Numbered from the stretch's first letter, positions 1 through 9,641 are shown. The stretch is 64,000 nt of DNA from Notoacmeibacter ruber (GCF_003668555.1 NZ_RCWN01000001.1:1598501-1662500), one strand, 5' to 3'. Numbers and translations are program-made. Notes: generated by a model not told the origin, from the sequence alone.

Positions 1-541
1 TATACCCTCCGCCATAGATGAGGATCGATTTCGGTAGCGTCTCGAGGTGGAAAGCATCGTTGCTGTCGATTGCGAGATCGAAGCCCGGCAGCGCGATGTG
101 CTCGCTCGGCCTGCTGCCGGTCGCCACGACGATCTGGTCCGCTGTCACGACCATGTCCTGGCATGAGAGGCGAAGCGTGTGCGCATCTTCCAGAACCGCG
201 CGACCGCAGAAAATGTCGACATCGGCCTTTTCGAGACCGTCATTATAGAGGCTTTCTAGTCGGTCGATTTCGGCATCTTTGTTTTGGATGAGCGTCTGCC
301 AGTCGAAGGAGCTTTTTCCAACGGTCCAACCGTAACCTGCGGCGTCTTCAAAATGCTCGTGGAACTGGCTGGCATAAACGAAGAGCTTCTTCGGGACACA
401 ACCGCGAATAACACACGTGCCGCCAAGACGATATTCCTCCGCAATCGCCACCTTCTTTCCGAGTTCGCCGGCGCGTCGGGCCGCGCGTACTCCGGCGGAA
501 CCTCCACCGATGACGAACAGATCATAATCGTAACGCTGCAT
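1..541 (-). CDS. gor: Glutathione-disulfide reductase, N-terminal 180 residues (cut by window edge)
   Basis: NADPH-dependent flavoprotein that reduces glutathione disulfide in the cytoplasm. The start ATG is at 541 and the frame is open to base 1. The N-terminus shows the FAD-binding GGGSAG motif near residue 12 and the redox-active disulfide motif GTCVIRGCVPKK near residue 43, whose IRGC spacing separates glutathione reductases from lipoamide dehydrogenases and mercuric reductases. It lies about 100 bases after the DUF2059 gene on the same strand; rpiA-DUF2059-gor order is common in Hyphomicrobiales and suggests one transcript. The C-terminal NADPH and dimerisation domains lie outside the window, so function is inferred from the first domain only. 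Confidence 0.93.
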   Translation of the reverse strand, partial: MQRYDYDLFVIGGGSAGVRAARRAGELGKKVAIAEEYRLGGTCVIRGCVPKKLFVYASQFHEHFEDAAGYGWTVGKSSFDWQTLIQNKDAEIDRLESLYNDGLEKADVDIFCGRAVLEDAHTLRLSCQDMVVTADQIVVATGSRPSEHIALPGFDLAIDSNDAFHLETLPKSILIYGGGY

Positions 542-638
542 AGGAATTCACCAATCTTTGGAGCGGTATGCCGAAAAAAGAAACCGGCGCGAAAACTGGT
601 TCCGCGCCGGGCAAAATCAAGCAGTCGGCTGTCGACGG

Positions 639-1202
639 TCAGTTTGCAGCCGGCTCTTCAGGCTCTGCACTTTCGTCGGAAGCCGCGTCCTCGGCAGGCT
701 GGCCCTGGCCTTGACTTGCGACTTCTTCAACACGGCTCTGCACCGCGGTAGCAAGATCCTTGCGAAAGCCCTCACGCCAGATTTCGGCGGCGCGGCCAAC
801 TTCCCGATACATGATTTCCTGCTCGTTCAGCATCTTCTGGCCGACATCGGTGGAAAAGAAATCTGCGAGCTGGCGGAGCTCTTCTTCCGTGAAGGCCTTC
901 GCATAGATCAGCGCCGCTTCACCCTTGAACGCCTGGAAGCGGTCGGCGAGGTTGAGCGCCTCTTCCTGAACGATCTCATTCACCTGATCGGCCAGGTTGG
1001 GATAGGCCACGACGATCTGCGATTCGATGGCGAGCGCATCCTTGATCGGATAGTCGGCGAACATGTCTGTGACGTGAATGGCATCGATCAGCCGCAACGC
1101 CTGCTCTTTCTGCGCGTCGGTAACGGTCTGCGCAAAGGCGGAGCCGGTCAGCATCATACCAAGCGCGGCCATTCCAAACATTACCCTGCGAAATGTTGGC
1201 AT
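639..1202 (-). CDS. DUF2059 family exported protein
   Basis: A 187-residue protein with a signal peptide: short basic start, hydrophobic stretch to about residue 23, cleavage after TGSAFA. The mature part is helical with the DUF2059 pattern (YAKAFTEEELRQLADFF near residue 110), then an acidic, Pro/Ala/Glu-rich tail. DUF2059 proteins are periplasmic and of unknown activity. An ATG at 1217 is possible, but the ATG at 1202 has GGAG six bases upstream and leaves 14 bases after the rpiA stop, so 1202 is preferred. Co-transcription with rpiA and gor is likely from spacing. Confidence 0.85.
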   Translation of the reverse strand: MPTFRRVMFGMAALGMMLTGSAFAQTVTDAQKEQALRLIDAIHVTDMFADYPIKDALAIESQIVVAYPNLADQVNEIVQEEALNLADRFQAFKGEAALIYAKAFTEEELRQLADFFSTDVGQKMLNEQEIMYREVGRAAEIWREGFRKDLATAVQSRVEEVASQGQGQPAEDAASDESAEPEEPAAN

Positions 1203-1216
1203 CAAATACTCCATCA

Positions 1217-1918
1217 TTATACGGCGAGCGGCGTAAACCGTTTCACTCCCTCAGAACTGGCAATCACGGCCAGAACTGCAACATCGAGAAAAAGACCATG
1301 CTCGACGACACCCGCAATGTCGTGCAGCGATCTGGATAGCGCTCTTGAATCCGGAATGCGGCCAAATGATGCATCGACGATGAGATGGCCGCCATCGGTC
1401 ACGAATGGATCGTCCTCTCCACCCCTTAAAGACAAGGTTCCGGATAATCCGAGAGACTTGGCCACCTCTTCAATCGCCAGTCGAGTCGCTTCAAGCCCGA
1501 ACCGGTTGACTTCAATCGGCAGTGGAAAACGGCCCAGCGTGTCGACCATCTTGCTTTCATCGGCAATGACGATCATCCGCTGACTGGCCTTGGCGACGAT
1601 CTTCTCGCGCAGCAGAGCGCCACCGCCTCCCTTGATGAGGCCAAGCGAAGGGTCGATCTCATCTGCGCCATCAATGGTCAGATCGAGCGCCGGCGTTTCC
1701 TTCAGCGTCGACAAGGGCACGCCAAGTTTCTCACAGAGCGCCGCGGTACGTTCGGAGGTCGGAACGCCGATGATTGAAAGGCCGTCGGCCACGCGCTCCG
1801 CCAGAAGATGGATGAAGGCCTCCGCCGTGGAACCGGTGCCAATTCCGAGCTTCATTCCGCTCTGGACTTCCGAAAGAGCGTCTCGAGCCGCTTCTGTTTT
1901 CAGCGCTACAGCATCCAT
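1217..1918 (-). CDS. rpiA: Ribose-5-phosphate isomerase A
   Basis: Interconverts ribose 5-phosphate and ribulose 5-phosphate in the non-oxidative pentose phosphate pathway; cytoplasmic. The 233-residue length fits the family. Visible family motifs are [12 protein letters not shown] near residue 26, TIDGADEID near residue 80 (catalytic Asp region) and [14 protein letters not shown] near residue 95. The open frame extends to 1978, but the ATG at 1918 gives the normal N-terminus and follows a GGCGGA sequence. It diverges from gph at 2057 over a 138-base gap that should hold both promoters. Confidence 0.96.
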   Translation of the reverse strand: MDAVALKTEAARDALSEVQSGMKLGIGTGSTAEAFIHLLAERVADGLSIIGVPTSERTAALCEKLGVPLSTLKETPALDLTIDGADEIDPSLGLIKGGGGALLREKIVAKASQRMIVIADESKMVDTLGRFPLPIEVNRFGLEATRLAIEEVAKSLGLSGTLSLRGGEDDPFVTDGGHLIVDASFGRIPDSRALSRSLHDIAGVVEHGLFLDVAVLAVIASSEGVKRFTPLAV

Positions 1919-2056
1919 TCCTGCATTCCGCCTTATTGATCCCGGCTGCTCGCTTAACAGCTTTACCCCAAGCGTCAAAGCCCCGGCTTGACCTGAAGAT
2001 GTTCAACGGCAAGGAAAGCGCTTGCCGATCTGCGGCGACATCCAAAGGAGACCGAT

Positions 2057-2740
2057 TTGCGACCAACGCTTGTTTTCGATCTGGACGGCACGCTCGTCGA
2101 TACCGCCCCGGATCTGGTCGACTCGCTGAACGAGTGCCTTGTCTCTCGTGGGCTCTCTCCCGCAGAGGAGAAGGACATCCGCCACCTTGCGGGGCATGGC
2201 GCTCGAGTCATGATTCAACGCGCATTCGAAGCGCAAGGCAAGCTCGACGATCTAACCGACGATGCCCTGAATGCACTCCTTGAGCGCTTTATCGGTCATT
2301 ACGAAGCCAATATTCCGGGGCGCAGCAAGCCCTTTCCGGGCGCGGTAGAATCGATGAAGCGCTTTGCTGACGAAGGCTGGACGCTGGCAGTCTGCACCAA
2401 CAAGTTCGAATCTCTGGCTACCCATCTCCTGGAGGGTCTCGGGATCCGAACGGCCTTCGCGACCGTATCAGGCTCAGACACCTTTGCCTTCCGCAAGCCC
2501 GATCCACGCCATCTAACGGAGACGATTGCCGCGAGCGGCGGTGATCCGAAACACAGCCTCATGCTCGGCGACTCGCGAACCGACATTGCGACGGCCAAGG
2601 CTGCCGCAATCCCTGTCGTGGCTGTCAGTTTTGGCTATAGCGACGTCCCAATCGCCGAGCTTCAGCCGGAGCGCATCATCGATCATTTCGATGAACTGAC
2701 GATCGCCATGGCCGACGAATTGCTGACACCAAAGCAATAG
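2057..2740 (+). CDS. gph: Phosphoglycolate phosphatase (HAD superfamily)
   Basis: Removes phosphate from 2-phosphoglycolate, a by-product of DNA repair and oxygenase reactions. HAD motif I DLDGTLVDTAPDL is at residues 8-20, motif II TNK near residue 115, and motif IV GDSRTD near residue 173; the cap domain lies between I and II, as in Gph. The start is TTG: AAGGAG at 2045-2050 sits six bases before it and no nearby ATG keeps motif I at its usual distance. Other HAD phosphatases of this subgroup are similar, so the exact substrate is inferred from family resemblance. A terminator follows at 2815. Confidence 0.9.
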   Translation: MRPTLVFDLDGTLVDTAPDLVDSLNECLVSRGLSPAEEKDIRHLAGHGARVMIQRAFEAQGKLDDLTDDALNALLERFIGHYEANIPGRSKPFPGAVESMKRFADEGWTLAVCTNKFESLATHLLEGLGIRTAFATVSGSDTFAFRKPDPRHLTETIAASGGDPKHSLMLGDSRTDIATAKAAAIPVVAVSFGYSDVPIAELQPERIIDHFDELTIAMADELLTPKQ

Positions 2741-2814
2741 CGAGTAGAAGGTGGCAGGAGTCACAAAGTCCTGCCTCTCGGGCGGGGAAATATCGTCTGA
2801 AAGCAGGGTGGCGA

Positions 2815-2845
2815 AATCTCGGCACGGAACCGAGATTGCCTTTTT
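2815..2845 (+). terminator. Rho-independent terminator of gph
   Basis: A perfect 8-bp stem AATCTCGG / CCGAGATT with a 7-base loop is followed by GCC and five T residues. It lies 75 bases after the gph stop. Confidence 0.85.
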
Positions 2846-3117
2846 CGTCAGAAAGGTTTGCCTCTCACGGCCCGCCTGGCGCTCGCCAGCGGCAGAAGCT
2901 GCCGTTCAGGCAGCGCGCGGCGAACGGCCGGAAGGAGCCCTTCCAGTTCATCGCTGTGCGAGGAAGCTAGGTCCGCTCCGGGTGGTAAAGCTCTCGGTCT
3001 GCTTTTGAGCTACCGCGCTGAAAGCAGACCTTTGATGTTCGGTGCCGTCTTCCTCGCGCACATCGGCCAAGAAGTTCCACAGGGACGGTTGGGCGCAGAG
3101 GTATCGAGACGTGCAGC
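2846..3117. other. Gene-free stretch between gph terminator and VOC gene
   Basis: I see no convincing coding frame here. Open frames on both strands lack family resemblance and ribosome sites, and overlap one another. No tRNA, RNase P or SRP RNA signature was recognised. Confidence 0.5.
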
Positions 3118-3543
3118 TCAGACTCTGGACTGGAGGAGTTCGATCACATTGCTCCAGGGGTCCACCACGAAGGCAACCCGAACCTTCCAATCATCATTGT
3201 CGGTGGGCTCCAGCGTGACCGTCACGCCGCGATCTCGCAGCGTCTCGACGGCCGTATCGACGTCGTCGACCCACAGGCCGAGATGATGCCAGCCGTGTGC
3301 GCCGAAGCTTGTGTAGAGGTCGTCACTCTGAGCCCCGCCCTCTGCGCCTGGACCGGACACGAGTTCAATCCGGAAGGTTGGATCGCCAGCCAGCGCCATC
3401 TCGGTGAAAGTCATGCCCATGAGGTCGAACGCCCTCGTTTCGTGCATGTCCAGTTTTTCCCGGTACCACTTCACTGCGGCATCGCGCTCGGCGACGCGCA
3501 GTCCGACATGGGCTCCTCGAAGTGTTTTCAGAACGTTGGTCAT
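3118..3543 (-). CDS. VOC (glyoxalase/bleomycin resistance/dioxygenase) family protein
   Basis: A 141-residue cytoplasmic protein with the paired beta-alpha-beta-beta-beta modules of the VOC fold. The first module begins GAHVGLRVAERDAAVKWY; the second has GWHHLGLWVDDVDTAV and ends FVVDPWSNVIELLQ, with His and Glu in the positions that usually bind metal. Such proteins may be lyases, dioxygenases or drug-binding proteins, and nothing here decides which. The gene is transcribed away from a MarR regulator, with a strong operator between them, so MarR control in response to a small ligand is likely. Confidence 0.88.
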   Translation of the reverse strand: MTNVLKTLRGAHVGLRVAERDAAVKWYREKLDMHETRAFDLMGMTFTEMALAGDPTFRIELVSGPGAEGGAQSDDLYTSFGAHGWHHLGLWVDDVDTAVETLRDRGVTVTLEPTDNDDWKVRVAFVVDPWSNVIELLQSRV

Positions 3544-3735
3544 GGTCTTTCCTTTCAGGTGTCGCGCTGGACTGAGCGCGTGGTGGCAGAAGCTGCCATC
3601 GGCTGCGTCCAGCTGATCCGTTCCAAACGCTCCGTAGGAGCATCCCCTCCGGATTACCCAGCGTACGATCCAGCCGCGAAGGTTCGGTTTGGTAGAGGGT
3701 GAGACCCATAGTCCCGCGCTCGACTAGCTTGGCAA

Positions 3736-3775
3736 CATGCTGTCAACACATCGGATGTTGACAGCATGCTGTCAA
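3736..3775. promoter_or_regulatory. Probable MarR operator, three half-sites
   Basis: CATGCTGTCAACA (3736-3748) and its exact reverse complement TGTTGACAGCATG (3756-3768) are 7 bases apart. The second arm also forms a perfect 18-bp palindrome, TTGACAGCATGCTGTCAA, at 3758-3775. The half-sites contain TTGACA on each strand, so the operator could overlap -35 elements of both the MarR gene and the VOC gene. Palindromes of this size are usual for MarR dimers; binding is inferred. Confidence 0.75.
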
Positions 3776-3822
3776 GTCTAGAAGTTTGCTCCAACGTCTT
3801 CCGAACTGGAGTATCTCTGCCG

Positions 3823-4287
3823 ATGTCGTCCGATCCGATAACCCGGCTCATCCTCGCGATCATGCGCGCCAACAGCCGTCTGATCTTGAGAGGGGACCAG
3901 TTGACGGCGCCGATCGGGCTGACGAGTGCGCGCTGGCAGGTCTTGGGAAGCGTGGCGGAGGTGGACTCGGCGCGGACGGTCTCGGAACTGGCACGGGGTC
4001 TCGGCGTCTCGCGACAGGGCGTACAGCGGATCTGCGGCGAACTGGTCGCGGAGGGAACCCTCGCCTATCAGCCGAACCCCTGCCACAAGCGTGCGCAGCT
4101 CGTCGTCTTCACCACAGAAGGGCGCCGCCTGTACGACCGCGCGCTGGCTGTGCAGGCTCCTTGGGCGCGATCGCTGGCCGAAAACCTGACGCCCGAGCAG
4201 ATCGAAACCGCCACGATTGCCCTCGGCGTCCTGACAAGCCGCTTGGAGGAAGAGTTGCAGGGTGTCAGAGCAACGGTTGTCGAATGA
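3823..4287 (+). CDS. MarR family transcriptional regulator
   Basis: A 154-residue winged-helix regulator. The HTH is RTVSELARGLGVSRQGVQRI near residue 60, followed by the wing and the MarR-type segment KRAQLVVFTTEGRRLYDRA near residue 100; flanking helices would form the dimer. The open frame begins at 3766, but that ATG lies inside the operator palindrome. The ATG at 3823 has GGAG 11 bases upstream and gives a normal MarR N-terminus, so it is preferred. It probably represses itself and the divergent VOC gene. Confidence 0.9.
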   Translation: MSSDPITRLILAIMRANSRLILRGDQLTAPIGLTSARWQVLGSVAEVDSARTVSELARGLGVSRQGVQRICGELVAEGTLAYQPNPCHKRAQLVVFTTEGRRLYDRALAVQAPWARSLAENLTPEQIETATIALGVLTSRLEEELQGVRATVVE

Positions 4288-4522
4288 CCTTGTCTTCGGT
4301 CTGAAGCGATGTCCGCTTCAGACATCGGTTAGCGAACTGCTTAACGTCGTACGAGAGGCGGGACCGGACATGACTACGCCCGGCGGAAGCGGCGGCTTCG
4401 TCCGCATTGCGGCCGCTCGCGCCAGCCGCAGCGAAGGTCCGCTTCGGCTTAGGCCGCCCGGTCAGAGGTAATGCTTCTGACGAAAAAGGCAGAACTATGT
4501 GGTGCTGTTCAGAAGGCTGGAA

Positions 4523-4597
4523 TGGTGGGCGGTACTGGGATTGAACCAGTGACCCCTCGCGTGTGAAGCGAGTGCTCTCCCGCTGAGCTAACCGCCC
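4523..4597 (-). tRNA. tRNA-Val (anticodon CAC)
   Basis: Reading the minus strand, a complete 75-base cloverleaf is seen: acceptor GGGCGGT pairs with ACCGCCC, D-arm GCTC/GAGC, anticodon stem CTCGC/GCGAG with loop TTCACAC, T-arm ACTGG/CCAGT with TTCAATC, and an encoded CCA end. Anticodon CAC reads GTG valine codons. Confidence 0.97.
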
Positions 4598-4673
4598 GTC
4601 ATGACCCGGCGTTGCGAAGCGCCGTCCAGACCGCGCGTCCTATAAGGTGGGCTTGTTCATTTCGTCAAGCGTT

Positions 4674-4705
4674 GAGACAGCCGAAATGACGATCCAGGCT
4701 GTCTC
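4674..4705 (-). terminator. Hairpin after the L,D-transpeptidase gene
   Basis: GAGACAGCC and GGCTGTCTC form a perfect 9-bp stem with a 14-base loop, 15 bases after the stop of the gene ending at 4720. No U-tract follows on the minus strand, so it may protect the 3' end rather than terminate. Confidence 0.4.
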
Positions 4706-4719
4706 GAACTTTTCCGGCT

Positions 4720-6759
4720 TCAGATGGCCCGTGTCTCGCTCACTTTCTGCAGCGACTCCAACAGATGCTCGTCGCGACCGTACACATCGTCGAACATATT
4801 CACGCGACCGCTTTTGTCGGGCCACGCCGTGAAGTAACCGAGATAGACCGGTATCTTCGCAGTCACCTTTTCCCGCTCCGCATTACCTGCCGAAGCAAGG
4901 CGCGAGTCGATCGTCAGCCGGTCGGTGCCAAGCACCTTGGCCGCCATCAGGCGCGGATCGGAGAGCCGGACGCAGCCATGGGAGTAGGCACGGTTCGAGC
5001 GCGAGAAGAGATGCTTCGAAGGCGTGTCATGCATGTATATATTGTGGCTGTTCGGAAAGAGGATCTTCAGTTCGCCGAGGGCGTTTGACGCCCCCGGCTT
5101 CTGGCGAACGCCCACATTCAGGCTGGAGGCCGACGCCCACCAGTTCACCGATGATGACGATACGGCGCGGCCGCCTTGGACGACTTCATAACCCTTGCGG
5201 TCGAAATAGCTGGGATCGGCGCGCAGCTTACCGAGATATTCATTGATGATGATCGAGCGCGGAAGCCCCCAATAAGGTCGGAAGACGACCGTTTCGATCT
5301 CGTCATAGAAGAAATTGGTCTGGTTCGTCTTCGTGCCGACAACGACGGCCATCTGCGTGTCTTCGACACCGCTTTCGTAATAGCGGGCGACATATTCCGG
5401 CTGGTTGATGAAGACGCGCCGTTCCCCCAGTTCGCGCGGTAGCCAGCGCATCCGCTCGAGAGCCAGTTCGATCTTTTCCATCTTTTCGGCCGGGCTGTCC
5501 GGCACGAGACCAGCGATGGTCCGCGGGCCGATAACACCATCCTGGCTCAGCCCTTCACTCTTCTGAAGAGCCTTGATGAGGGGCACCAGTTCCGGCGCAT
5601 AGGTATCGCCACGATGCGCAGTAAGGACGTCGCGATATTCAGCCAGAACATCCGCCGGCGCCGTGGCTTCGACGATGGTCAGAAAATCGGCAAAACGCGG
5701 ATCGGTCTCACCCGCCTTCCAAAGAACGCGTCCCTCGATCCGTGGCAGAGAAGAGGACTTGCCCCGCACTGCCGCCAATTCATCCAGCAGCATACGATAG
5801 GCCGGATCCTTCGGGGCGAAAGCCCGGCTTGCCGTGGCGACCGACTGGCCGTCTGCAACCGCATTCAAAAGTGAGACACCGTCGAAAGGCTGCCGTGGCA
5901 GATCATGGAAACCGGAGAGCTTGTTGGCGTCCAACCGGCCCTTGGCCAGGTCCCGGGCATAACGAAGAAGGCGTGCCGACAAGGCCATCTCGAAGCGGAT
6001 CGCGAGATCACGCGCGCTCTGCCCGCTCCGCTCCGGATCGACAGAGCCGGTGGTCTCGCCACTCGGCGACAAGGGAACTTCGGTTCCTTTTGCGCCATTC
6101 GAAGCGGCAACCGGTATCGCCAGAGAGCGGGCTACGACCGGCTCGCTCCGCGGAACAGGCGTTCCCAGGCTGTAATCGGATGCACGAAGTCCGTCATCTT
6201 CCGCCGACTGGAGGAAAGCGAGCGCAGCGCGGGCCTGTTCGTTCGGCTTCAAGCCGTCCAGCCAGAGGGGCTCGAACCGGTTTGCATAAAACGTCGTCAA
6301 CGCCTCGGCGACATCGGCCTCAGCCTTGAGGGTAAAGCTCTCCAGACGGGGCAGCATCGAAAGATAGAGGCCGCTTGCGACCATCTCGGAACGCTCGGGG
6401 CGGATCGACTTCAGCGAGGAGAAATCGACGGTCGTCAGACCCTCGGCGGTGAAAGCCTTGAATGTCGGAGGCGCGACCTTCTTGATCGGCGCTGCCGCTC
6501 TTTTGGGCTGCGATTGCTGGGTCGACCGACGAATGACCCGCCGCTCCGGCTGGCGGCGGATGACGCGCCGTTCAACGCGCGGGCGCACCACGCGTCGATC
6601 TTCGCCAGCCCGGAAAATACGACGAAAAACGCCAGGCAGTCCGCCTTCGGAAGCGAGGTGGACCTGCGCCTGCTGGGCGTAACTCGGGCCCACGGGCATG
6701 GCGACCCCGGCACTGAGGGCGAGGATTGCGAGCATCGTCAGTGAAGGTCGGCGAAGCAA
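4720..6759 (-). CDS. Large L,D-transpeptidase (LdtD/YcbB type) with peptidoglycan-binding domain
   Basis: Makes 3-3 cross-links in peptidoglycan in the periplasm. In order: a signal peptide ending near PSYA, an Arg-rich linker with repeated RRVIRRQPERR-like units, a long scaffold region, a PG_binding_1 segment (LIKALQKSEGLSQDGVIGP), and a C-terminal YkuD domain with HDTPSKHLF and the catalytic SHGCVRLSDP motif. At about 679 residues it has the size and layout of E. coli LdtD. The frame opens further at a GTG (6789), but TTG at 6759 is preferred because GGGAG stands eight bases upstream and it begins directly at the signal peptide. Confidence 0.92.
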   Translation of the reverse strand: MLRRPSLTMLAILALSAGVAMPVGPSYAQQAQVHLASEGGLPGVFRRIFRAGEDRRVVRPRVERRVIRRQPERRVIRRSTQQSQPKRAAAPIKKVAPPTFKAFTAEGLTTVDFSSLKSIRPERSEMVASGLYLSMLPRLESFTLKAEADVAEALTTFYANRFEPLWLDGLKPNEQARAALAFLQSAEDDGLRASDYSLGTPVPRSEPVVARSLAIPVAASNGAKGTEVPLSPSGETTGSVDPERSGQSARDLAIRFEMALSARLLRYARDLAKGRLDANKLSGFHDLPRQPFDGVSLLNAVADGQSVATASRAFAPKDPAYRMLLDELAAVRGKSSSLPRIEGRVLWKAGETDPRFADFLTIVEATAPADVLAEYRDVLTAHRGDTYAPELVPLIKALQKSEGLSQDGVIGPRTIAGLVPDSPAEKMEKIELALERMRWLPRELGERRVFINQPEYVARYYESGVEDTQMAVVVGTKTNQTNFFYDEIETVVFRPYWGLPRSIIINEYLGKLRADPSYFDRKGYEVVQGGRAVSSSSVNWWASASSLNVGVRQKPGASNALGELKILFPNSHNIYMHDTPSKHLFSRSNRAYSHGCVRLSDPRLMAAKVLGTDRLTIDSRLASAGNAEREKVTAKIPVYLGYFTAWPDKSGRVNMFDDVYGRDEHLLESLQKVSETRAI

Positions 6760-7010
6760 AATCTGTTCTCCCTCTATCGACCGGCACACATCACCGGTTC
6801 GAGGTATACGTCACGAACGCAGTGACGGTTCCTTTGATTCATTATCGTGATCCTACCGGATCGGGACGGAATCACGAATGCTCTGGCAGCTTCATCCGAA
6901 AATGGTTTCCAAGTCGTGTCATTCCGGCAACCCTCAGGCCGATTGGCATTTGTCCGTCATGCCGCTAAAGACCAGCCCCACGAGCTGTTTATGATAATTT
7001 CGAGGTTCCC

Positions 7011-8630
7011 ATGGCCCAATCCGCAGTGACCGAGATATTCCCGCTTTCCAGTGACGAGACGCCCTGGAGAAAAATATCCAGCGATCATGTTTCGGTCGAT
7101 ACGTTTCGCGGCGAAGAGATCCTGACGGTCGAACCGGAGGCTCTGCGGCTTCTTTCCGAAGCGGCTTTTTCCGATATCAACCATCTGCTGCGCCCCGGAC
7201 ATCTGGCGCAGCTGCGGAAGATCCTCGAGGATCCCGAGGCGACGGAAAACGATCGCTTTGTCGCATACGACCTCTTGAAGAATGCCAACATCGCCGCAGG
7301 CGGAATCCTGCCGATGTGCCAGGACACCGGGACCGCCATCGTCATGGCAAAGAAGGGCCGGCGCGTATGGACGAAAGGCGGCGATTCCGAAGCGCTCGGA
7401 AAGGGCGTATTGGATGCCTACGAGAAGAAGAACCTGCGCTATAGCCAGCTTGCACCACTGAAGATGTTCGAGGAGAAGAACACCCGCAACAATCTTCCCG
7501 CACAGATCGATATCTATGAAGAAGGCGAGGATGCCTACAAGTTCCTCTTCGTTGCGAAGGGCGGCGGTTCGGCCAACAAGACCTTTCTCTATCAGGGAAC
7601 CCCTTCCCTGCTGACGCATGACAGGATGATCGACTTTCTGAAGGAGAAGATCCTGACGCTCGGCACGGCTGCGTGTCCGCCCTATCACCTCGCCATTGTC
7701 ATCGGCGGCACAAGTGCCGAGATGAACCTGAAGACGGTGAAACTGGCCTCGACGCGATATCTGGACGAATTGCCGACGGAAGGCTCCGAAGCTGGCCACG
7801 CGTTTCGTGACCTGGAAATGGAAGCCGAAGTTCACAAGCTCACGCAACAAATGGGTGTCGGTGCCCAGTTTGGCGGCAAATATTTCTGTCACGATGTGAG
7901 GGTTGTCCGCCTTCCGCGTCACGGCGCATCTCTGCCGATCGGAATTGGCGTCTCGTGCTCCGCCGATCGCCAGGCCAAGGGCAAGATCACCAAGGACGGA
8001 ATTTTCGTCGAAGCACTGGAGCGTGACCCTGGCAAATATCTGCCGGAGATCGAGGACAGCCATCTCGGCGGCGATGTCGTCCAGATCGACCTCAACCAGC
8101 CGATGAGTCAGATTCTCAAGACGCTCTCGCAATACCCGGTAAAGACTCGCCTTTCGCTCACCGGCCCGATCATCGTTGCGCGTGACATCGCCCATGCGAA
8201 GATACGGGCGCGGCTCGAAGCCGGAGAAGAGATGCCGGCCTATTTCAAGGATCATCCTGTCTACTACGCCGGCCCTGCCAAGACGCCGGAGGGCTATGCT
8301 TCCGGCTCATTCGGACCGACGACAGCCGGGCGTATGGATTCCTATGTGGACCAATTCCAGAGCTTCGGAGGGTCGATGGTCATGCTGGCCAAGGGCAACC
8401 GCTCGGCTCAGGTCCGGCAAGCCTGCGAGCGCCATGGCGGCTTCTATCTCGGCTCGATCGGCGGCCCCGCCGCCCGGCTCGCGCAGGACTGCATCAAGAG
8501 TGTCGAGGTCGTCGAATATCCCGAACTCGGCATGGAGGCGATCTGGAAGATCGAGGTCGAGGATTTCCCCGCCTTCATTGTGATCGACGACAAGGGCAAC
8601 GATTTCTTCAAGGAGCTCAATCTCAGCTAA
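7011..8630 (+). CDS. fum: Class I fumarate hydratase ([4Fe-4S], FumA/FumB type)
   Basis: Reversible hydration of fumarate to malate in the TCA cycle. The 539-residue single-chain form joins the alpha and beta parts of class I fumarases. The three cluster cysteines are in PMCQDTGT (near residue 105), KYFCHDVRV (near 290) and [12 protein letters not shown] (near 318); the beta part carries [13 protein letters not shown]. The ATG at 7011 is preceded by GAGG six bases upstream. The cluster is oxygen-labile in this family. The neighbours are cell-wall genes, so it is probably a single transcription unit. Confidence 0.95.
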   Translation: MAQSAVTEIFPLSSDETPWRKISSDHVSVDTFRGEEILTVEPEALRLLSEAAFSDINHLLRPGHLAQLRKILEDPEATENDRFVAYDLLKNANIAAGGILPMCQDTGTAIVMAKKGRRVWTKGGDSEALGKGVLDAYEKKNLRYSQLAPLKMFEEKNTRNNLPAQIDIYEEGEDAYKFLFVAKGGGSANKTFLYQGTPSLLTHDRMIDFLKEKILTLGTAACPPYHLAIVIGGTSAEMNLKTVKLASTRYLDELPTEGSEAGHAFRDLEMEAEVHKLTQQMGVGAQFGGKYFCHDVRVVRLPRHGASLPIGIGVSCSADRQAKGKITKDGIFVEALERDPGKYLPEIEDSHLGGDVVQIDLNQPMSQILKTLSQYPVKTRLSLTGPIIVARDIAHAKIRARLEAGEEMPAYFKDHPVYYAGPAKTPEGYASGSFGPTTAGRMDSYVDQFQSFGGSMVMLAKGNRSAQVRQACERHGGFYLGSIGGPAARLAQDCIKSVEVVEYPELGMEAIWKIEVEDFPAFIVIDDKGNDFFKELNLS

Positions 8631-8944
8631 TAGGGGAACGGCTGATCGATGATGACAGCGTCACCTGTTGCGCGGCTATCGCTATAAAGGCGCTGGTGAC
8701 CGCCAGTTTATCGGCGGACGAGATTGCGGCGTGTCACCATACCGCGGGAGCTTCGCCGTCTGGCGCGAGCGGGCTGCCGGTCGAAAATGCCAAAGGAGAA
8801 ATCTAGACCATCGGTCTATGGCGGATTTGCCACGCTCGCCGCACGGAGTCCAAAAATCACGCAAATTTGATCGGCCTGTTATTTGACCCTTTACGAACTG
8901 ACCTGAAGGTTGCGGTCCATGTCGAATTAGAGGACCACCCGCTC
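8631..8944. other. Gene-free stretch between fum and L,D-transpeptidase
   Basis: No coding frame with a ribosome site or family resemblance is seen over 314 bases. The only ordered element is the palindrome at 8804-8818, listed separately. Confidence 0.5.
8804..8818. promoter_or_regulatory. Palindrome TAGACCATCGGTCTA, possible TetR-type operator
   Basis: Two 6-bp arms, TAGACC and GGTCTA, are separated by three bases. TetR-family repressors often bind such short-spaced TAGACC-type palindromes. No regulator gene adjoins it; the next gene downstream is the L,D-transpeptidase at 8945. The arms are short enough for chance. Confidence 0.3.
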
Positions 8945-9562
8945 ATGAAGATCTTCCGCACCGCTTCGGCCATGATTCTGGCCCTTGGCCTAGCACTCCC
9001 CCTCGGCGCGACAGCCACCAAACCGGCTATGGCTGAAAGCTCGTTCGCCAAGTTTCTCCGAGGCGGGCGAGAGCCGATCCGGCACGGTAACTACCGGTCG
9101 GACAAGAGCCCTGTCCCCCGCAAGACGGTCCGCTTCGATCAATATCCGCCCAATACGATCTTCATCGATACGGCAGAGCGGCGGCTTTACTATACGATCG
9201 GCAATGGCAAGGCGATCCGCTATGGCGTCGGTGTCGGCCGCGACGGGTTCCGCTGGTCCGGCTCTCACAAGATCACCCGTAAGGCGGAATGGCCGGGCTG
9301 GACCCCGCCGGCAGTGATGCGCGCCCGCGTAAAGCGCCAGACGGGAAAGACCCTGCCGGCTTACGTGCCCGGCGGCGAAGACAACCCGCTCGGCGCGCGC
9401 GCCCTCTATATCGGCTCCACCATCTACCGGATTCACGGCACCAATCAGCCATGGACGATCGGCAAGGCCATGAGCTCCGGGTGCATTCGGATGGCCAATG
9501 AAGACGTTATCGACCTTTATCAGCGTGCCAACGTCGGCACTCGGGTCGTCGTCCGGCAGTAA
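8945..9562 (+). CDS. L,D-transpeptidase (ErfK/YbiS/YcfS/YnhG family)
   Basis: A 205-residue exported YkuD-domain protein. The N-terminus MKIFRTASAM with a hydrophobic core to about residue 23 is a signal peptide. The YkuD domain runs from about residue 65: IFIDTAERRLYYTIGNG at its start, IYRIHGTNQP near residue 165 and the catalytic SSGCIRM near 182, where Cys is the nucleophile. The open frame begins at 8867, but the ATG at 8945 places the signal peptide at the N-terminus and has GAGGA about ten bases upstream. Family members cross-link peptidoglycan or attach outer-membrane proteins to it. Confidence 0.92.
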   Translation: MKIFRTASAMILALGLALPLGATATKPAMAESSFAKFLRGGREPIRHGNYRSDKSPVPRKTVRFDQYPPNTIFIDTAERRLYYTIGNGKAIRYGVGVGRDGFRWSGSHKITRKAEWPGWTPPAVMRARVKRQTGKTLPAYVPGGEDNPLGARALYIGSTIYRIHGTNQPWTIGKAMSSGCIRMANEDVIDLYQRANVGTRVVVRQ

Positions 9563-9641
9563 ATTCTGCCAGACCCGAAATGAGGACCAGCCTTTGTGTG
9601 AGTGGGCGGCTCCGGCCGCCCACCAACGTTTGGGAACTCAT

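Noticed and set aside
2858..3286. 142-codon plus-strand frame between gph and the VOC gene
   Set aside because: It runs through the VOC gene on the other strand, is Ser/Arg-rich and lacks a ribosome site.
4262..4471. 69-codon frame overlapping the MarR stop
   Set aside because: No similarity or ribosome site; ends before tRNA-Val with nothing to support coding.
6957..8255. 432-codon open frame antisense to the fumarase gene
   Set aside because: Shadow of a well-conserved gene; high-GC codon use creates such frames.
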